Part shown: in pieces, positions 45,819 through 54,698 of the stretch
Position numbering within the stretch: position 1 is the first letter of the stretch
Layout: each line of letters opens with the position of its first letter
Assembly (NCBI GenBank): GCA_023410595.1
Contig: JAEYPO010000034.1
Coordinates: 67,481 to 131,480, forward strand
DNA length: 64,000 nt
Origin: Bacillota bacterium
GTDB taxonomy: Bacteria > Bacillota > Clostridia > Christensenellales > SZUA-584
Direction of reading: 5' to 3'
Notes under the pieces: generated by a model
The model's database searches: none
Told to the model about the DNA's origin: nothing
Seen by the model: only the letters and a program-made list of their open reading frames with translations
Translations under genes and position numbers: made by a program

Positions 45819-48353
45819 TTAAATGCAAACGAGCGTTTGCGTGCTTATATCTGAATATATCTCCATCGCTGTTTCGGCTACGTGGATGACATGCGATAAC
45901 CGGCTTTCCAAGAGCTCTTTAAACGCGTTTTCCTTGCCAAGCACTCTTTGAGGATTAAACACGACGTCTTCCTGGCCTTCAAATATGGCCACATAGAATA
46001 TGTCCGCTTCCACAAGGTCCTGGAAGAAATGGCTTCCGAACGACAGATCGGGGCTTAAACCCGCTTCCGCCGACGCCATCTCGCAGATCACGGACATGTT
46101 GCACAGCTCCGAAAAATGCAGCGGCACGCCGAGCGACGGCGTCGTCGTCCCCCACCTGCCCGGCCCCAAAAGCATTACGTTCCTGCCTTTGAGGGCGCTG
46201 TTAAGCTTTCCTATCTGCCTTGCGACAGAATATTTTTCCTGTTCGCTGAGCGCAAGGTATTCTTTAGCTTTTACATATATCACATATTCTATCGGCAGCC
46301 GTATGTTACCGCCCATGAAATTGCCCTTCTGCGAAAAAAAGCAGTCGTTTGCATCAGCAAACTTTGGTATTTTAATTGACCTGCCCAGCCCGCGCGTCTG
46401 CAGCGGGCGGCACTGCAGCAGGTTTATTATAAAATCGTCTTTTCCTGTGAAATTCGCCGTAAATTCTATGTCTACGGGATAGTCGTATACCTTTGACAGC
46501 AGCGCAAGCATATCCTTCATAATTCGCGGGAACTGCGTTTCGGTAAGCAGCTTTTTAAAATCAAAAACATACTGTGTCTTTATATCCTTATACCCCATAT
46601 CGCTGAGCCTTCTGAAATTATTGTAATCAACGCTTGCGAACAGACTTTTGTCAGCTTTTATGTCCTGGACTATCACTTCGTCAAGGCTTCTGCTCGTCAA
46701 AGCGTTCTCTTTCAGCGACAAGAGGTCTGCGCCGTGCTGCGAATATTTCATCTGGTCTTCGATATTCATAGGCGGCAGGCTCTCAGGATCGTCAAGGCAC
46801 ACTATGCGCGCGTAATCTCCCGCCGTTCTGTCCACCGCGCGCGTGCCCAGCCCGAACACGAGCCGCAGCATGCCCGCGTCCGCGTCCAGCGTCTTGTTCC
46901 ATACGTAGAGATTCTTCGAATTGCCCACGCCCGCGATATGCGGATAAAAGTACTCGTTGTGCTGGTCTCCCGAAACGCGCTGCACGAGTATTGCCATCTG
47001 CTCGTCATGCTCAAACAGCCCTCTGTGCATCCTGTACGAGAGCGCGTCGTCGCTCATCGTGCTCGCGTATACCGTGCGGACCGCATCCTCGAACGCTTTG
47101 TAGCGCTCCTCGGGCGTGCCCTGATTCGCGCAGAAAACGCTTTCGTATTTGCCCGCGAACGCGTTGCCGAAGTTGTCCTCTAGCAGCGAACTGGAACGCA
47201 CGATTATAGGCGACTGTCCGAAATGCCCCAGCATCTGCACGAACTGCTCGCGTATATTGGCGGAAAATCTGCCGCCCAGCAGCTTCTCCTTAAGTTCGTG
47301 AGCGTACGCGTAATACCCTTCTTTCGTCTTCTGCATAGTGCGCAGCTTCCACCATCCGTTTTCCACGATATACGTGTAAAAAACATCAGAGCCTATATAG
47401 TAAGAATCGTGGGGCTCCATATAATTTGATATGTGTTTGCCTTCCCGCTCGAGTATCTTTCGCGCTAAGAGCATGCCCACGCTTTTCCCGCCGATAAATC
47501 CGGTGCCCACCTCGCGCGACGCTATGGCCGTTATGTCCGCCAGCGTAAAATACCTGCCGCACAGCTCGAACATCCTTGATTCCCTGCCAATGAGCATATG
47601 CATCAGAAGATTTTTCATCTGCTCCTGCTCTTCCGCGGGCAGCCGCAAGGCGTCTTTCGCTCTTCCCAATACTACCGTCCAGTAGTCAAGCTGCTCGCCT
47701 CCCCGTTGTATGCTGGAAAACAGCTCCGCAACCTCTGAGCTTGCCGTTATGCTTATCGCCTCCTGTCCATCTATGAGGTGAGGGAAAAACATCGTAGGCG
47801 AATAGCGCTGCCATACCTTGAGCGGATGGATATACAGCCTGCCTTTTACCGTGTAAAGGTCGAGCAGCAGCTGCGTCGTATCGCGTATACGGGCTATCGT
47901 GCTGTTCGTGTGCGCATTACGTATTATGGAAAAATACGCTACAGTGTCGAGCTCATAGAGGTACGGGCATGTTACCTTAAAAAAATTCCCTATCATCAAA
48001 TCGGAATACCAGTATTTCAGCAGGTCTGTCAGACAGTCGAACACGTAGAACGCCTTTTTGCCCACATGGCTTACTATGTTGTGTATCTCGGTAGCAAAGC
48101 TCTCAAAGCCACGGCTGGCGTCGACACAATAAACCTCCGCGCTGTATTCCTCAAGCAGCGGCTCGTGATCCCCGAAGCGCACGTAAATAAGCCTTCGTCC
48201 CTCCATTTTCGCCTGCCCGGCGTACGAAAGCGCCATGCTGCGGTAATCGGCCACCGAATCGACCTGCCAGACGACGTTATCGCCCAGGCGAAGGTTGTCT
48301 ATCACCTCGTCAAAGCCTTTAAGCCCCGTGCTTGCCCTGTCCTGCATTTCCAT
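45819..48353 (-). CDS. PEP-synthase/PPDK-like protein with RecA-like N-terminal domain
   Basis: An 844-residue protein. Residues about 10-200 resemble a KaiC/RAD55-type RecA fold (TGLKGFDEVIDNLRLGDNVVWQ and VFDCLTDLLKYWYSD), but the Walker A Gly-Lys-Thr is missing. Residues about 290-690 match the PPDK/PEP synthase nucleotide-binding domain: GTGFIGGKSVGMLLARKIL, IIVRSSSLLEDNFGNAFAGKYES and VDIEFTANF...NLLQCRPLQTRG. There is no clear phosphohistidine swivelling domain or PEP barrel, so it is unlikely to be a complete PEP synthase. The start at 48353 has TTGGAGG six bases upstream, better than 48398. Function is unknown; regulation or phosphotransfer is possible. Confidence 0.8.
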   Translation of the reverse strand: MEMQDRASTGLKGFDEVIDNLRLGDNVVWQVDSVADYRSMALSYAGQAKMEGRRLIYVRFGDHEPLLEEYSAEVYCVDASRGFESFATEIHNIVSHVGKKAFYVFDCLTDLLKYWYSDLMIGNFFKVTCPYLYELDTVAYFSIIRNAHTNSTIARIRDTTQLLLDLYTVKGRLYIHPLKVWQRYSPTMFFPHLIDGQEAISITASSEVAELFSSIQRGGEQLDYWTVVLGRAKDALRLPAEEQEQMKNLLMHMLIGRESRMFELCGRYFTLADITAIASREVGTGFIGGKSVGMLLARKILEREGKHISNYMEPHDSYYIGSDVFYTYIVENGWWKLRTMQKTKEGYYAYAHELKEKLLGGRFSANIREQFVQMLGHFGQSPIIVRSSSLLEDNFGNAFAGKYESVFCANQGTPEERYKAFEDAVRTVYASTMSDDALSYRMHRGLFEHDEQMAILVQRVSGDQHNEYFYPHIAGVGNSKNLYVWNKTLDADAGMLRLVFGLGTRAVDRTAGDYARIVCLDDPESLPPMNIEDQMKYSQHGADLLSLKENALTSRSLDEVIVQDIKADKSLFASVDYNNFRRLSDMGYKDIKTQYVFDFKKLLTETQFPRIMKDMLALLSKVYDYPVDIEFTANFTGKDDFIINLLQCRPLQTRGLGRSIKIPKFADANDCFFSQKGNFMGGNIRLPIEYVIYVKAKEYLALSEQEKYSVARQIGKLNSALKGRNVMLLGPGRWGTTTPSLGVPLHFSELCNMSVICEMASAEAGLSPDLSFGSHFFQDLVEADIFYVAIFEGQEDVVFNPQRVLGKENAFKELLESRLSHVIHVAETAMEIYSDISTQTLVCI

Positions 48354-48502
48354 AAGACGCCTCCAATATGCTGAGGCCGCGCCGGTCCAAAACGACATTA
48401 GCGCCGTGCCTTAGCAGATATAATAATACCGTTGACATTACACGGCAATATTCAACACAATCACCTTTAGTAATAATTATAATTATGAATGTATGAATTA
48501 TA

Positions 48503-48961
48503 TCAGATTATCCCGTATCTTGACCACAGACCGACGCTGTTCCCCCATATCAGTACCAGCGACTGCCCTTCGGGCGTATTCCAGTCCCGCTCTATGTCGG
48601 CGTGGCACTTTTCTCCCTGCCCCATACGCGTATGATGGCAGAACCTGCATTCAAGCGGCTCGAAGCCCGTATCGTAAAGCTCGCACAGACCGTCTCTTAA
48701 GAAGTTGCATCCGAAAGAGGCGTACTCCTGCAAAGCAAAGTTTTGTTCGCATCCCCGAAACGCCGGAGACAATACGCCAAAATCTAATTCCGGCGACATT
48801 TCGAGCATCATGCGGTTTCCAAGGCCCGCATTAAAGGCTATATGAGCTTCCTCGACGCTCCACCAGCCCGGCCGCGTACAAAAGCTTTTGCATATATCGC
48901 AGCTGCAGGGCTGCGATGGCGGATACTTTTTTAATAGACCCTGCTTTAAATAGCTTCCCAT
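48503..48961 (-). CDS. Cysteine-rich YkgJ-like protein
   Basis: A 152-residue protein with many Cys residues: SQPCSCDICKSFC near the N-terminus, RGCEQ, FGCNFLRDGLCELYDTGFEP and LECRFCHHTR, then KCHAD. The middle block resembles YkgJ-type putative zinc or iron-sulfur binding proteins. The start ATG at 48961 follows GGGG by eight bases; the longer frame to 48994 is less likely. It lies just upstream of the PEP-synthase-like gene in the same direction, about 150 bases away, and may be co-transcribed. No function assigned. Confidence 0.65.
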   Translation of the reverse strand: MGSYLKQGLLKKYPPSQPCSCDICKSFCTRPGWWSVEEAHIAFNAGLGNRMMLEMSPELDFGVLSPAFRGCEQNFALQEYASFGCNFLRDGLCELYDTGFEPLECRFCHHTRMGQGEKCHADIERDWNTPEGQSLVLIWGNSVGLWSRYGII

Positions 48962-49072
48962 AATAGTCGCCCCACACAAAAAATTAAAAAACAAGACTAC
49001 TCTTTAGTTGTTTAAATAGTTTAGTGTTTATCCAGACGATTTACGCTAATATTCCAATTTCATGCTTTATTT

Positions 49073-49088
49073 TGTTTCACGTGTAACA
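49073..49088. promoter_or_regulatory. parS: parS centromere site (ParB/Spo0J binding)
   Basis: TGTTTCACGTGTAACA. This is one mismatch from the palindromic consensus TGTTTCACGTGAAACA, and its reverse complement TGTTACACGTGAAACA is, as I recall, one of the natural Bacillus subtilis parS sequences. It lies between two genes, eight bases past the DUF2785 stop. ParB loads here and spreads to organise chromosome segregation. parS sites usually cluster near oriC. Confidence 0.8.
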
Positions 49089-49096
49089 TTTACCAA

Positions 49097-49906
49097 TTAA
49101 ATATTTCCCAATACGTTAAGAGCAGCATCTGCAATATATTTCATGCCTCTATCGCCCGCCGCCAAATACAGGCTTCTCAAGAATTTTCTTATATTCTCAT
49201 GATGCGTGCCCGCAGTATATGTATCAATAGAATAAGCGTCGCCAAAGCTGTTTATCCAACGCACTATTTCTTCGCGTCTTAGTACTTCGCGTTCAAAAAC
49301 GCTCAACGCCGCCGCAGCCATTCTTTCGTCTTCTTTATGTATATAAGTATAATAATCGACACACACCTTATCTTTCATAGCCGCGAGTATTTCCAGCAAC
49401 GCGCTACGCCCGATATACTCAGATTTTGCGATATCGTCAAGCGCGTCCGCCGCATGGGCGATCGAATGCGCCCAACCCTTCCCCTCCACGTATCCTCTTA
49501 CATCCTTTTCGAGCTCAAGATACCGGATAACGCGTTCTTTTATATCGTTTACCTCCGGTTCCGAAAGAAATCTCTCTTTGCTGTCAATATAAAAAGCGAG
49601 CGGAACAATCAGCACTGAAAACGTGCGTGTAAAAACCGCGTCCGTGCCATACTCGCCTATCTTATAAAACAAGTGCTCGTAGTCAAGGCAGACGCTGAGC
49701 ATCTCCCTCATCTGCGCCGTTGAAATCACGCCGTTTACAGTCCATTTATTTAGCCTTGAATAGATAAGCTCGTCACGCAGTACGTAATCTGCAGAGCCTA
49801 TATTCCTCATCATTTCCTTAATTAATTCGTCTATATCCGCATTTCCCGGCAGGTAATTGTCTGCTTTTATGTCAGACAGCTTTTCTTTTAGTTCATCCGC
49901 GTTCAT
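49097..49906 (-). CDS. DUF2785 family protein
   Basis: A 269-residue mostly helical protein. The family pattern is visible: LRDELIYSRLNKWTVNGVIS, then YKIGEYGTDAVFTRTFSVLI (about 80-100), LEKDVRGYVEGKGWAHSIAH and AADALDDIA (about 130-155). DUF2785 proteins are cytoplasmic with no known activity; in Firmicutes they are scattered accessory genes. No operon partner is evident here. parS lies directly downstream. Confidence 0.85.
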   Translation of the reverse strand: MNADELKEKLSDIKADNYLPGNADIDELIKEMMRNIGSADYVLRDELIYSRLNKWTVNGVISTAQMREMLSVCLDYEHLFYKIGEYGTDAVFTRTFSVLIVPLAFYIDSKERFLSEPEVNDIKERVIRYLELEKDVRGYVEGKGWAHSIAHAADALDDIAKSEYIGRSALLEILAAMKDKVCVDYYTYIHKEDERMAAAALSVFEREVLRREEIVRWINSFGDAYSIDTYTAGTHHENIRKFLRSLYLAAGDRGMKYIADAALNVLGNI

Positions 49907-50524
49907 AGCTTAAAGCTAACATTTGCCTTTCATTTATTCCAGCTCTGCAGCTGAGTGGTATTGCATGCAATGTTTGTGGCATAAAAGAACGCAGCTTTTT
50001 TCGCCAATTTGCTTAAAAGCCTGCATGTATATGATTTATTTACAATGCTGTTATATTATACCTCACTTTATATTAAACGTCTACGTTATATTCCGGTTTC
50101 ACCCTGAGTAAACAATTTTTTCAACACATACTAACGTCAACACATAAAAGAGGCAAGCCTTATCCGCCGCGATATTCAACGGCGGCTGCTGTTCGCCGGG
50201 CTTATGACCGCTGCTCGCGACATACTCGGATATCATCGGTATGGCGCAGGACTGGTTGGCATATTATACCTGAGTGATGCCTGCCCTGATAACTGCCTCG
50301 TGCTTTTTAGTCCAGGTGTTTGTGCCTTCATGTCTTTGGATCATAAATAAATACTGCTCTGATATTATCCGTTATACCGATATTAGCAATATCGATTGCT
50401 TTGTGTAATATATGCGGCTTTTAACTGTGTTCTGACACGCGAAAAGTACGATATAACAAATATGGGCTTTTTAAAAGATAAATCGAAGTAATTTCATGCT
50501 GGTTTTACAACGAAGGAGTTTTTA
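49907..50524. other. Non-coding stretch with a possible decayed reading frame
   Basis: No intact gene. On the minus strand near 50345-50160 a frame starting ATG ATC CAA AGA CAT gives MIQRHEGTNTWTKKHEAVIR AGITQV, a stop, then YANQSCAIPMISEYVASSGH KPGEQQPPLNIAADKA. It may be a relic of a gene, but I recognise no family. The last part, 50460-50524, is the leader of the GGDEF/EAL gene with GAAGGAG at 50511-50517. Confidence 0.3.
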
Positions 50525-52465
50525 ATGCATAAATCATGCGCCCACCTCTTTTTTCCGTCGCTGGTAGAAAAGATACTTAAGAACAGTAACAATGAAGCCT
50601 CAATTAAGCATGACAACGTGATACTTCTTAGAGTTATATCTATTCTTCTTCTCTTATGCGCGGTTAGCCAGTCTATACTCGGCCCATTGGTATACATGAT
50701 GCCAACCCCTCAGCTGCTGACAGATATCGGCGTATACTTTGCACTCGGCGCTGCCTCCCTTGTGTTGTCTTATTTTAAATCAAGACCAGCGTTGGGTAAC
50801 TTATTGGTAGCGCTTATATATAATTTTGTGTTCTTTTATTCTCTGGTCAGGTTTTACGAATTTATGGGCCCTGTAATGTGGACCTTCGCTTTTATTATAA
50901 TTCTTATCTCGATCGCGCGGCTGACAAAAACAATGCTGGTAGTTACCGGTATCACACTTGCCCTTTCTATGATACATCTGCGGTTTTTTTCGAATCTTGT
51001 TAATTTTCCAGTAGACGACATTTTAACTATAGTAAACTTTTTATTGATTGCGGCAATGTATTTTATTGCCCGCCTTATATACGGAGTAAATATAAGACGC
51101 CTTGAGGTGATCGATAACCAGCTTAATGAACTAAACGCGCAAATTGGCGAGAGGAAAAAAGTCGAAGATGAAAACCTGCGGCTGGCGTTATATGACCACC
51201 TCACAGGACTGCCCAACAGACTGCTCTTCGCAGAGAATTTAAAGCAGGCTATTCAGCACATGAAAACCGGCAGTCAGAGCCTTTACGTTATGTTTATTGA
51301 CCTTGATTATTTCAAAAGGGTAAACGATACTTTAGGACATGCTTCAGGCGATGAACTTATAAAGCAGGCGGGAGACCGTATAAAAGCAACGTTCAGAAGC
51401 AGTGATTCCGTTTGCAGAGTTTCCGGCGACGAATTTGTCGTTATGATCCAAAATGTGAAAAGCGAAAAACAGGTTCTGGATATGGCAAGGCGTGTGCTCG
51501 ATCAGTTCAATGAGCCTTTTATAATTAACACTCGTCGCGTAGTTATCACCTGCAGCATTGGCATTGCTAAGCACAAAAGGAATGGCGAAGATGCAGAAGC
51601 TTTGATGAAAAGAGCAGATTTCGCCATGTACAGAGCAAAAACGGATGGTAAGAACAGATATGTATTGTATTCGTCGGGGCTCGAAAATGACGTAATCGAG
51701 GAAATCGAAAAGATAAACGCTCTTCATGAAGCTTTGACAAACAATGAATTTGTACTGTACTATCAGCCCCAGGTCAACGGGTTGACCAAAGAAATCATAG
51801 GGTATGAGGCGCTTATCCGCTGGAACCATCCTAAGCGCGGTATTATAATGCCTGGCGAGTTCATTCCGGCCGCCGAAAAATCAGGGCTGATAATACCTGT
51901 AGGTGAATGGGTAATCAGAACAGCATGCAGGCAAAACAAAGCGTGGCAGGATATGGGCCTTTCCAAGGTGCCCGTTTCCGTTAATATCTCGGCGATACAG
52001 ATAAATAATAATTCTCTCTATAATTTGGTGCGAGATGTATTGCATGATACCAAACTGGCTCCTGAATATCTTGAGCTGGAAATCACAGAGTCAACAATAA
52101 TGAGTGACGATAGAATCCTTTTTGGCCTTGAGGCTGTCAAGTCTTTGGGCGTCAAGATCGCCATCGATGATTTTGGCACCGGATATTCCGCGATTCAGTA
52201 TCTGAAAAGCTTCCCCGTTGACCGCATTAAAATACCTATGGATTTTGTACATGGCATTAACTTGAACCAAAAGGACGAGTCCATCATCAACGTCATACTG
52301 GCTTTAGCCGACAGCCTTAATATCGACGTAATAGCCGAAGGCGTTGAAAACGAGAGCCAGTTAAAGTTTTTAAGCGAACGGTCTTGCAGTAATATTCAGG
52401 GTTACTTTTTCTATGAACCTGTGCCGGCAGAGATAATCCCAAAATTCTGCAAACACAAACAGTAA
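50525..52465 (+). CDS. Membrane GGDEF-EAL protein (cyclic di-GMP turnover)
   Basis: A 646-residue protein with about six N-terminal membrane segments (35-195), a short coiled coil (195-222), a GGDEF domain (about 225-385) and an EAL domain (about 400-640). The GGDEF signature reads VSGDEFVVM, with Ser for the first Gly, a form still compatible with cyclase activity. The EAL domain has YEALIRW, VNISAIQ, LEITEST, DDFGTGYSAI, AEGVE and QGYFFYEP, so the phosphodiesterase residues look intact. It probably switches cyclic di-GMP level from a membrane signal. GAAGGAG precedes the ATG. It is a lone gene facing the rnk-like gene. Confidence 0.93.
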   Translation: MHKSCAHLFFPSLVEKILKNSNNEASIKHDNVILLRVISILLLLCAVSQSILGPLVYMMPTPQLLTDIGVYFALGAASLVLSYFKSRPALGNLLVALIYNFVFFYSLVRFYEFMGPVMWTFAFIIILISIARLTKTMLVVTGITLALSMIHLRFFSNLVNFPVDDILTIVNFLLIAAMYFIARLIYGVNIRRLEVIDNQLNELNAQIGERKKVEDENLRLALYDHLTGLPNRLLFAENLKQAIQHMKTGSQSLYVMFIDLDYFKRVNDTLGHASGDELIKQAGDRIKATFRSSDSVCRVSGDEFVVMIQNVKSEKQVLDMARRVLDQFNEPFIINTRRVVITCSIGIAKHKRNGEDAEALMKRADFAMYRAKTDGKNRYVLYSSGLENDVIEEIEKINALHEALTNNEFVLYYQPQVNGLTKEIIGYEALIRWNHPKRGIIMPGEFIPAAEKSGLIIPVGEWVIRTACRQNKAWQDMGLSKVPVSVNISAIQINNNSLYNLVRDVLHDTKLAPEYLELEITESTIMSDDRILFGLEAVKSLGVKIAIDDFGTGYSAIQYLKSFPVDRIKIPMDFVHGINLNQKDESIINVILALADSLNIDVIAEGVENESQLKFLSERSCSNIQGYFFYEPVPAEIIPKFCKHKQ

Positions 52466-52490
52466 GCCGTCTTTTATATATCGGCTTACT
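52461..52490. terminator. Hairpin between convergent genes
   Basis: AGTAAGCCG and CGGCTTACT form a 9-bp stem with a 12-nt loop overlapping the stop codon of the GGDEF/EAL gene. On the minus strand it is followed by GTTTGTGTTTG, so it may end transcription from either side. U-tracts are weak. Confidence 0.4.
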
Positions 52491-52550
52491 ATTGTCCGAA
52501 AAACTTTCGCCCTTTTAGAACCCCCGCTTACTGCCAAAAAAGTTTTGGCT

Positions 52551-52970
52551 TTATGACGGCTGGTGTTCAGCCGGTTTTTCTGTTGCCTCCGGCTGGTAAA
52601 GTACCTTTTTAACCTCGATTTTTGTTACTCCGGACGGTACCTTCCATTCTATGGTGTCCCCCTCGCGGTATCCGAGAACAGCGGTTCCAATAGGCGATAA
52701 TACCGATATCCTGTTTTCAGAAACATCGGACTCGTGCGGATATACGAGTGAAATCTCCTCCTCCGCCCCGTCCAGCAACAATAAAACCTTCGAATTCATC
52801 GTAATAATATCATGCGGAAGATTTTCCTTGCTTACTACGTCGGCACGGTCAAGTTCCGTGATAAGGTCACTCATAAGTTCCTCGTTTTTAATATTATCCT
52901 GTATCGCATCATTTATCAGCTTATACAGCTTTTTCTTATCCGTTTCCGTAATATATATTTTGCGCGACAT
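52551..52970 (-). CDS. Rnk/GreA-C-like transcription elongation factor homologue
   Basis: A 139-residue protein. A short N-terminal helical region (1-50; KIYITETDKKKLYKLINDAI) is followed by a GreA/GreB C-terminal (FKBP-like) domain at about 55-125 with ISVLSPIGTAVLGYREGDTIEW. The short, single coil recalls Rnk, which binds RNA polymerase but lacks the acidic tip needed for transcript cleavage. The start ATG at 52970 follows AGGAG by 10 bases. The C-terminal half of the protein at 54699-55622 is very similar, so they are paralogues. It overlaps nothing; the HAD gene ends 18 bases upstream. Confidence 0.85.
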   Translation of the reverse strand: MSRKIYITETDKKKLYKLINDAIQDNIKNEELMSDLITELDRADVVSKENLPHDIITMNSKVLLLLDGAEEEISLVYPHESDVSENRISVLSPIGTAVLGYREGDTIEWKVPSGVTKIEVKKVLYQPEATEKPAEHQPS

Positions 52971-52987
52971 ATTCAATACACTCCTAT

Positions 52988-53815
52988 TCAAAGCTCATAT
53001 TTTTGTTTTAGATATTTCGCTACGCCGTCGTTGTCGCAGCTTTCTATAATTCTGTTGGCAATCCTTTTTACCTCAGTTACCGCGTTTTCCGGCGCAAAGC
53101 AGAAATCTGCGGCTTTCATCATGCCGATATCGCTTAATTTGCTGCCGAAAGCAACTACCTCATCCGGTTTGAGCAACTGTTTTAAATTCTTCAAAGCGTG
53201 CGCTTTGTTCGCCTTTGAGTCGAAAATCTCAAGGCAATAAAGGCCGTTATATATGTTAAGGTACATAACTGATTCAATACCGGCAACTCTGCTTGCTTTA
53301 TTATATACATGCTGAATCTTATTTTTATTCCCTGTCAGGGCGAAATATACAACCTGTCGGTTTTTCGCCGTCCGCGTAAAGCTGTCTACTCTTTTTATCT
53401 CTCTGCATTCTTCCTGAGCTCTTCTGCTTAAATACTGTACGTCATTGCTGTCCGCTTCTGTTTTATAAAATATGCTCAGCGCATTTTTTTCGTAGGAGTA
53501 CATAAATGCGTTGCATTCCTCTTCATCAAGAATACCCTCAATCTCCGTTACTTTTTCTGTGTCTATAATTTTAACGTCGACATACTTTTTTTCATTAAAA
53601 GAATAAATGCACGCCCCGTTCATGACAATGCACGGAATATTTAAATTTAAGGCAACCAATTTCTGATCGCAGCCGTAAGCCATCCTTGCCGTAGCTATAG
53701 CAAACAGCCCTCCCTGATTGATAAATCTATTTATTATATCCGCCGTAAAATTCGTTATCTTTTTATCCGAGTTAAAAAGCGTACCGTCAAGATCGGACAC
53801 ATATACAGTTTTCAT
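52988..53815 (-). CDS. Cof-type HAD phosphatase
   Basis: A 275-residue HAD-superfamily IIB hydrolase. Motif I is VSDLDGTLFNSD (about 4-15), motif II ATAR, and motif III/IV lie in VVAFGSKLSDIGMMKAADFCFAPENA with a C-terminal YL. In the usual family motif the fourth box reads GDxxND; here it is GSKLSD, so one acidic residue is replaced by Ser. The start ATG at 53815 follows AAGGAGG. Likely substrates are sugar phosphates, unproven. It overlaps the upstream gene by 29 bases. Confidence 0.88.
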   Translation of the reverse strand: MKTVYVSDLDGTLFNSDKKITNFTADIINRFINQGGLFAIATARMAYGCDQKLVALNLNIPCIVMNGACIYSFNEKKYVDVKIIDTEKVTEIEGILDEEECNAFMYSYEKNALSIFYKTEADSNDVQYLSRRAQEECREIKRVDSFTRTAKNRQVVYFALTGNKNKIQHVYNKASRVAGIESVMYLNIYNGLYCLEIFDSKANKAHALKNLKQLLKPDEVVAFGSKLSDIGMMKAADFCFAPENAVTEVKRIANRIIESCDNDGVAKYLKQKYEL

Positions 53816-54275
53816 CCCTTCCTCCTTCAATTCTTATTGATCTGATTTTATGCTCCATATAGCCGCTTCCCATATTGACAGTGGCCTTGGCCCCTTCTTC
53901 TTTCAGCAATAACTTAAGGCCCGTTTCCGAAAGGAAGTGTATCTGATGAATGCTTCTGTTCTCATCCCAGGTGTTGTCATATGTCATATGGCAGTAATAT
54001 ACTCTGTTATTGCTATCAGCAAGAGTAAAGCTGCTGTCCAATACAATAAAAGGTATACTGTTAAGCCGTGTTTCTTTGTCATCGACAACGGTGATCGTTT
54101 CAAATAGAGCCTCGACTTTTCTTATATACTTCTTGAAATAACAATCAATAACGTTTCTCGACGTTATCAATTTGCTGCTTAATAACGTTTCCTGAATACT
54201 TTTTAAATTTTCTTCGATGTATACTGTCTGCCCTATCAGTCTTTCATATGACGATTTTTGCAGAATAGTCCTCAC
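53787..54275 (-). CDS. Protein of unknown function, possibly divergent GreA-C-like
   Basis: A 162-residue protein. The N-terminal part (1-60) is helical. The C-terminal region (about 70-150) has IPFIVLDSSFTLADSNNRVY, IHQIHFLSETGLKLLLKEEG and KATVNMGSGYMEHKIRSIRI, a spacing that resembles the GreA/GreB C-terminal domain (VLGSxV, SPLGxALLGxxxGD), though divergent. Since two Rnk-like genes lie within 1.5 kb, a third distant member is plausible, not proven. It starts at GTG after AGGAGG, has a strong promoter and a long leader with a hairpin, and overlaps the HAD gene. Confidence 0.55.
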   Translation of the reverse strand: MRTILQKSSYERLIGQTVYIEENLKSIQETLLSSKLITSRNVIDCYFKKYIRKVEALFETITVVDDKETRLNSIPFIVLDSSFTLADSNNRVYYCHMTYDNTWDENRSIHQIHFLSETGLKLLLKEEGAKATVNMGSGYMEHKIRSIRIEGGRDENCICVRS

Positions 54276-54341
54276 CGTTTACCTCCTGTAAAATCAAATC
54301 ATGTAATTGCCTCTTAACTTAAAAATATCAGCATCATAGGA

Positions 54342-54372
54342 AAAGACACTTCGCAGCACGCGAAATGCCTTT
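54342..54372 (-). promoter_or_regulatory. Leader hairpin upstream of the unknown gene
   Basis: On the minus strand AAAGGCATTTCGC pairs with GCGAAGTGTCTTT over 13 positions (two G-U) around a GTGCT loop, followed by TTCC. It lies just after the predicted transcription start and about 70 bases before the coding start. It could be an attenuator or a stabilising 5' hairpin. Confidence 0.45.
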
Positions 54373-54397
54373 ATTTTTATAAATATCCTCACTGAAT

Positions 54398-54426
54398 ATC
54401 TTATAGCATTATCTATGATTTGTCAA
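54398..54426 (-). promoter_or_regulatory. Strong promoter for the unknown gene and HAD gene
   Basis: On the minus strand a perfect TTGACA (54421-54426), 17-base spacer, TAAGAT (54398-54403). The 54276-54698 gap holds this promoter, the leader hairpin and the opposite promoter of the GNAT fusion gene. Confidence 0.75.
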
Positions 54427-54599
54427 TGCTGGATTGTGGTACCATTTAATTGCATCGTTTCTATTTAATATACCCAGTGTTATTTAATTCATGTAATATT
54501 TATTTATTATTCCACTATTGACCATAAAAAATCTATACCGCTTAATAAACAGTATAGCGTTTGTACTACGTATGAGTCTATCCTTCCTCTTTATGCCGT

Positions 54600-54628
54600 T
54601 TGACTGCCGCTCTTTCACCTGTTATAAT
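54600..54628 (+). promoter_or_regulatory. Promoter of the GNAT-Rnk fusion gene
   Basis: TTGACT (54600-54605), 17-base spacer, perfect TATAAT (54623-54628), about 70 bases before the start codon. Confidence 0.75.
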
Positions 54629-54698
54629 CGGCATATAAAAAGAACCGTCATAGTATCTATGGAAGGCTTTTATTTCTTACGTAAGGATGTAGTAAAAA

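Noticed and set aside
45612..45854. 80-codon plus-strand frame next to the PEP-synthase-like gene
   Set aside because: No ribosome binding site; composition is not protein-like. The minus-strand CotH-like trace is a better reading.
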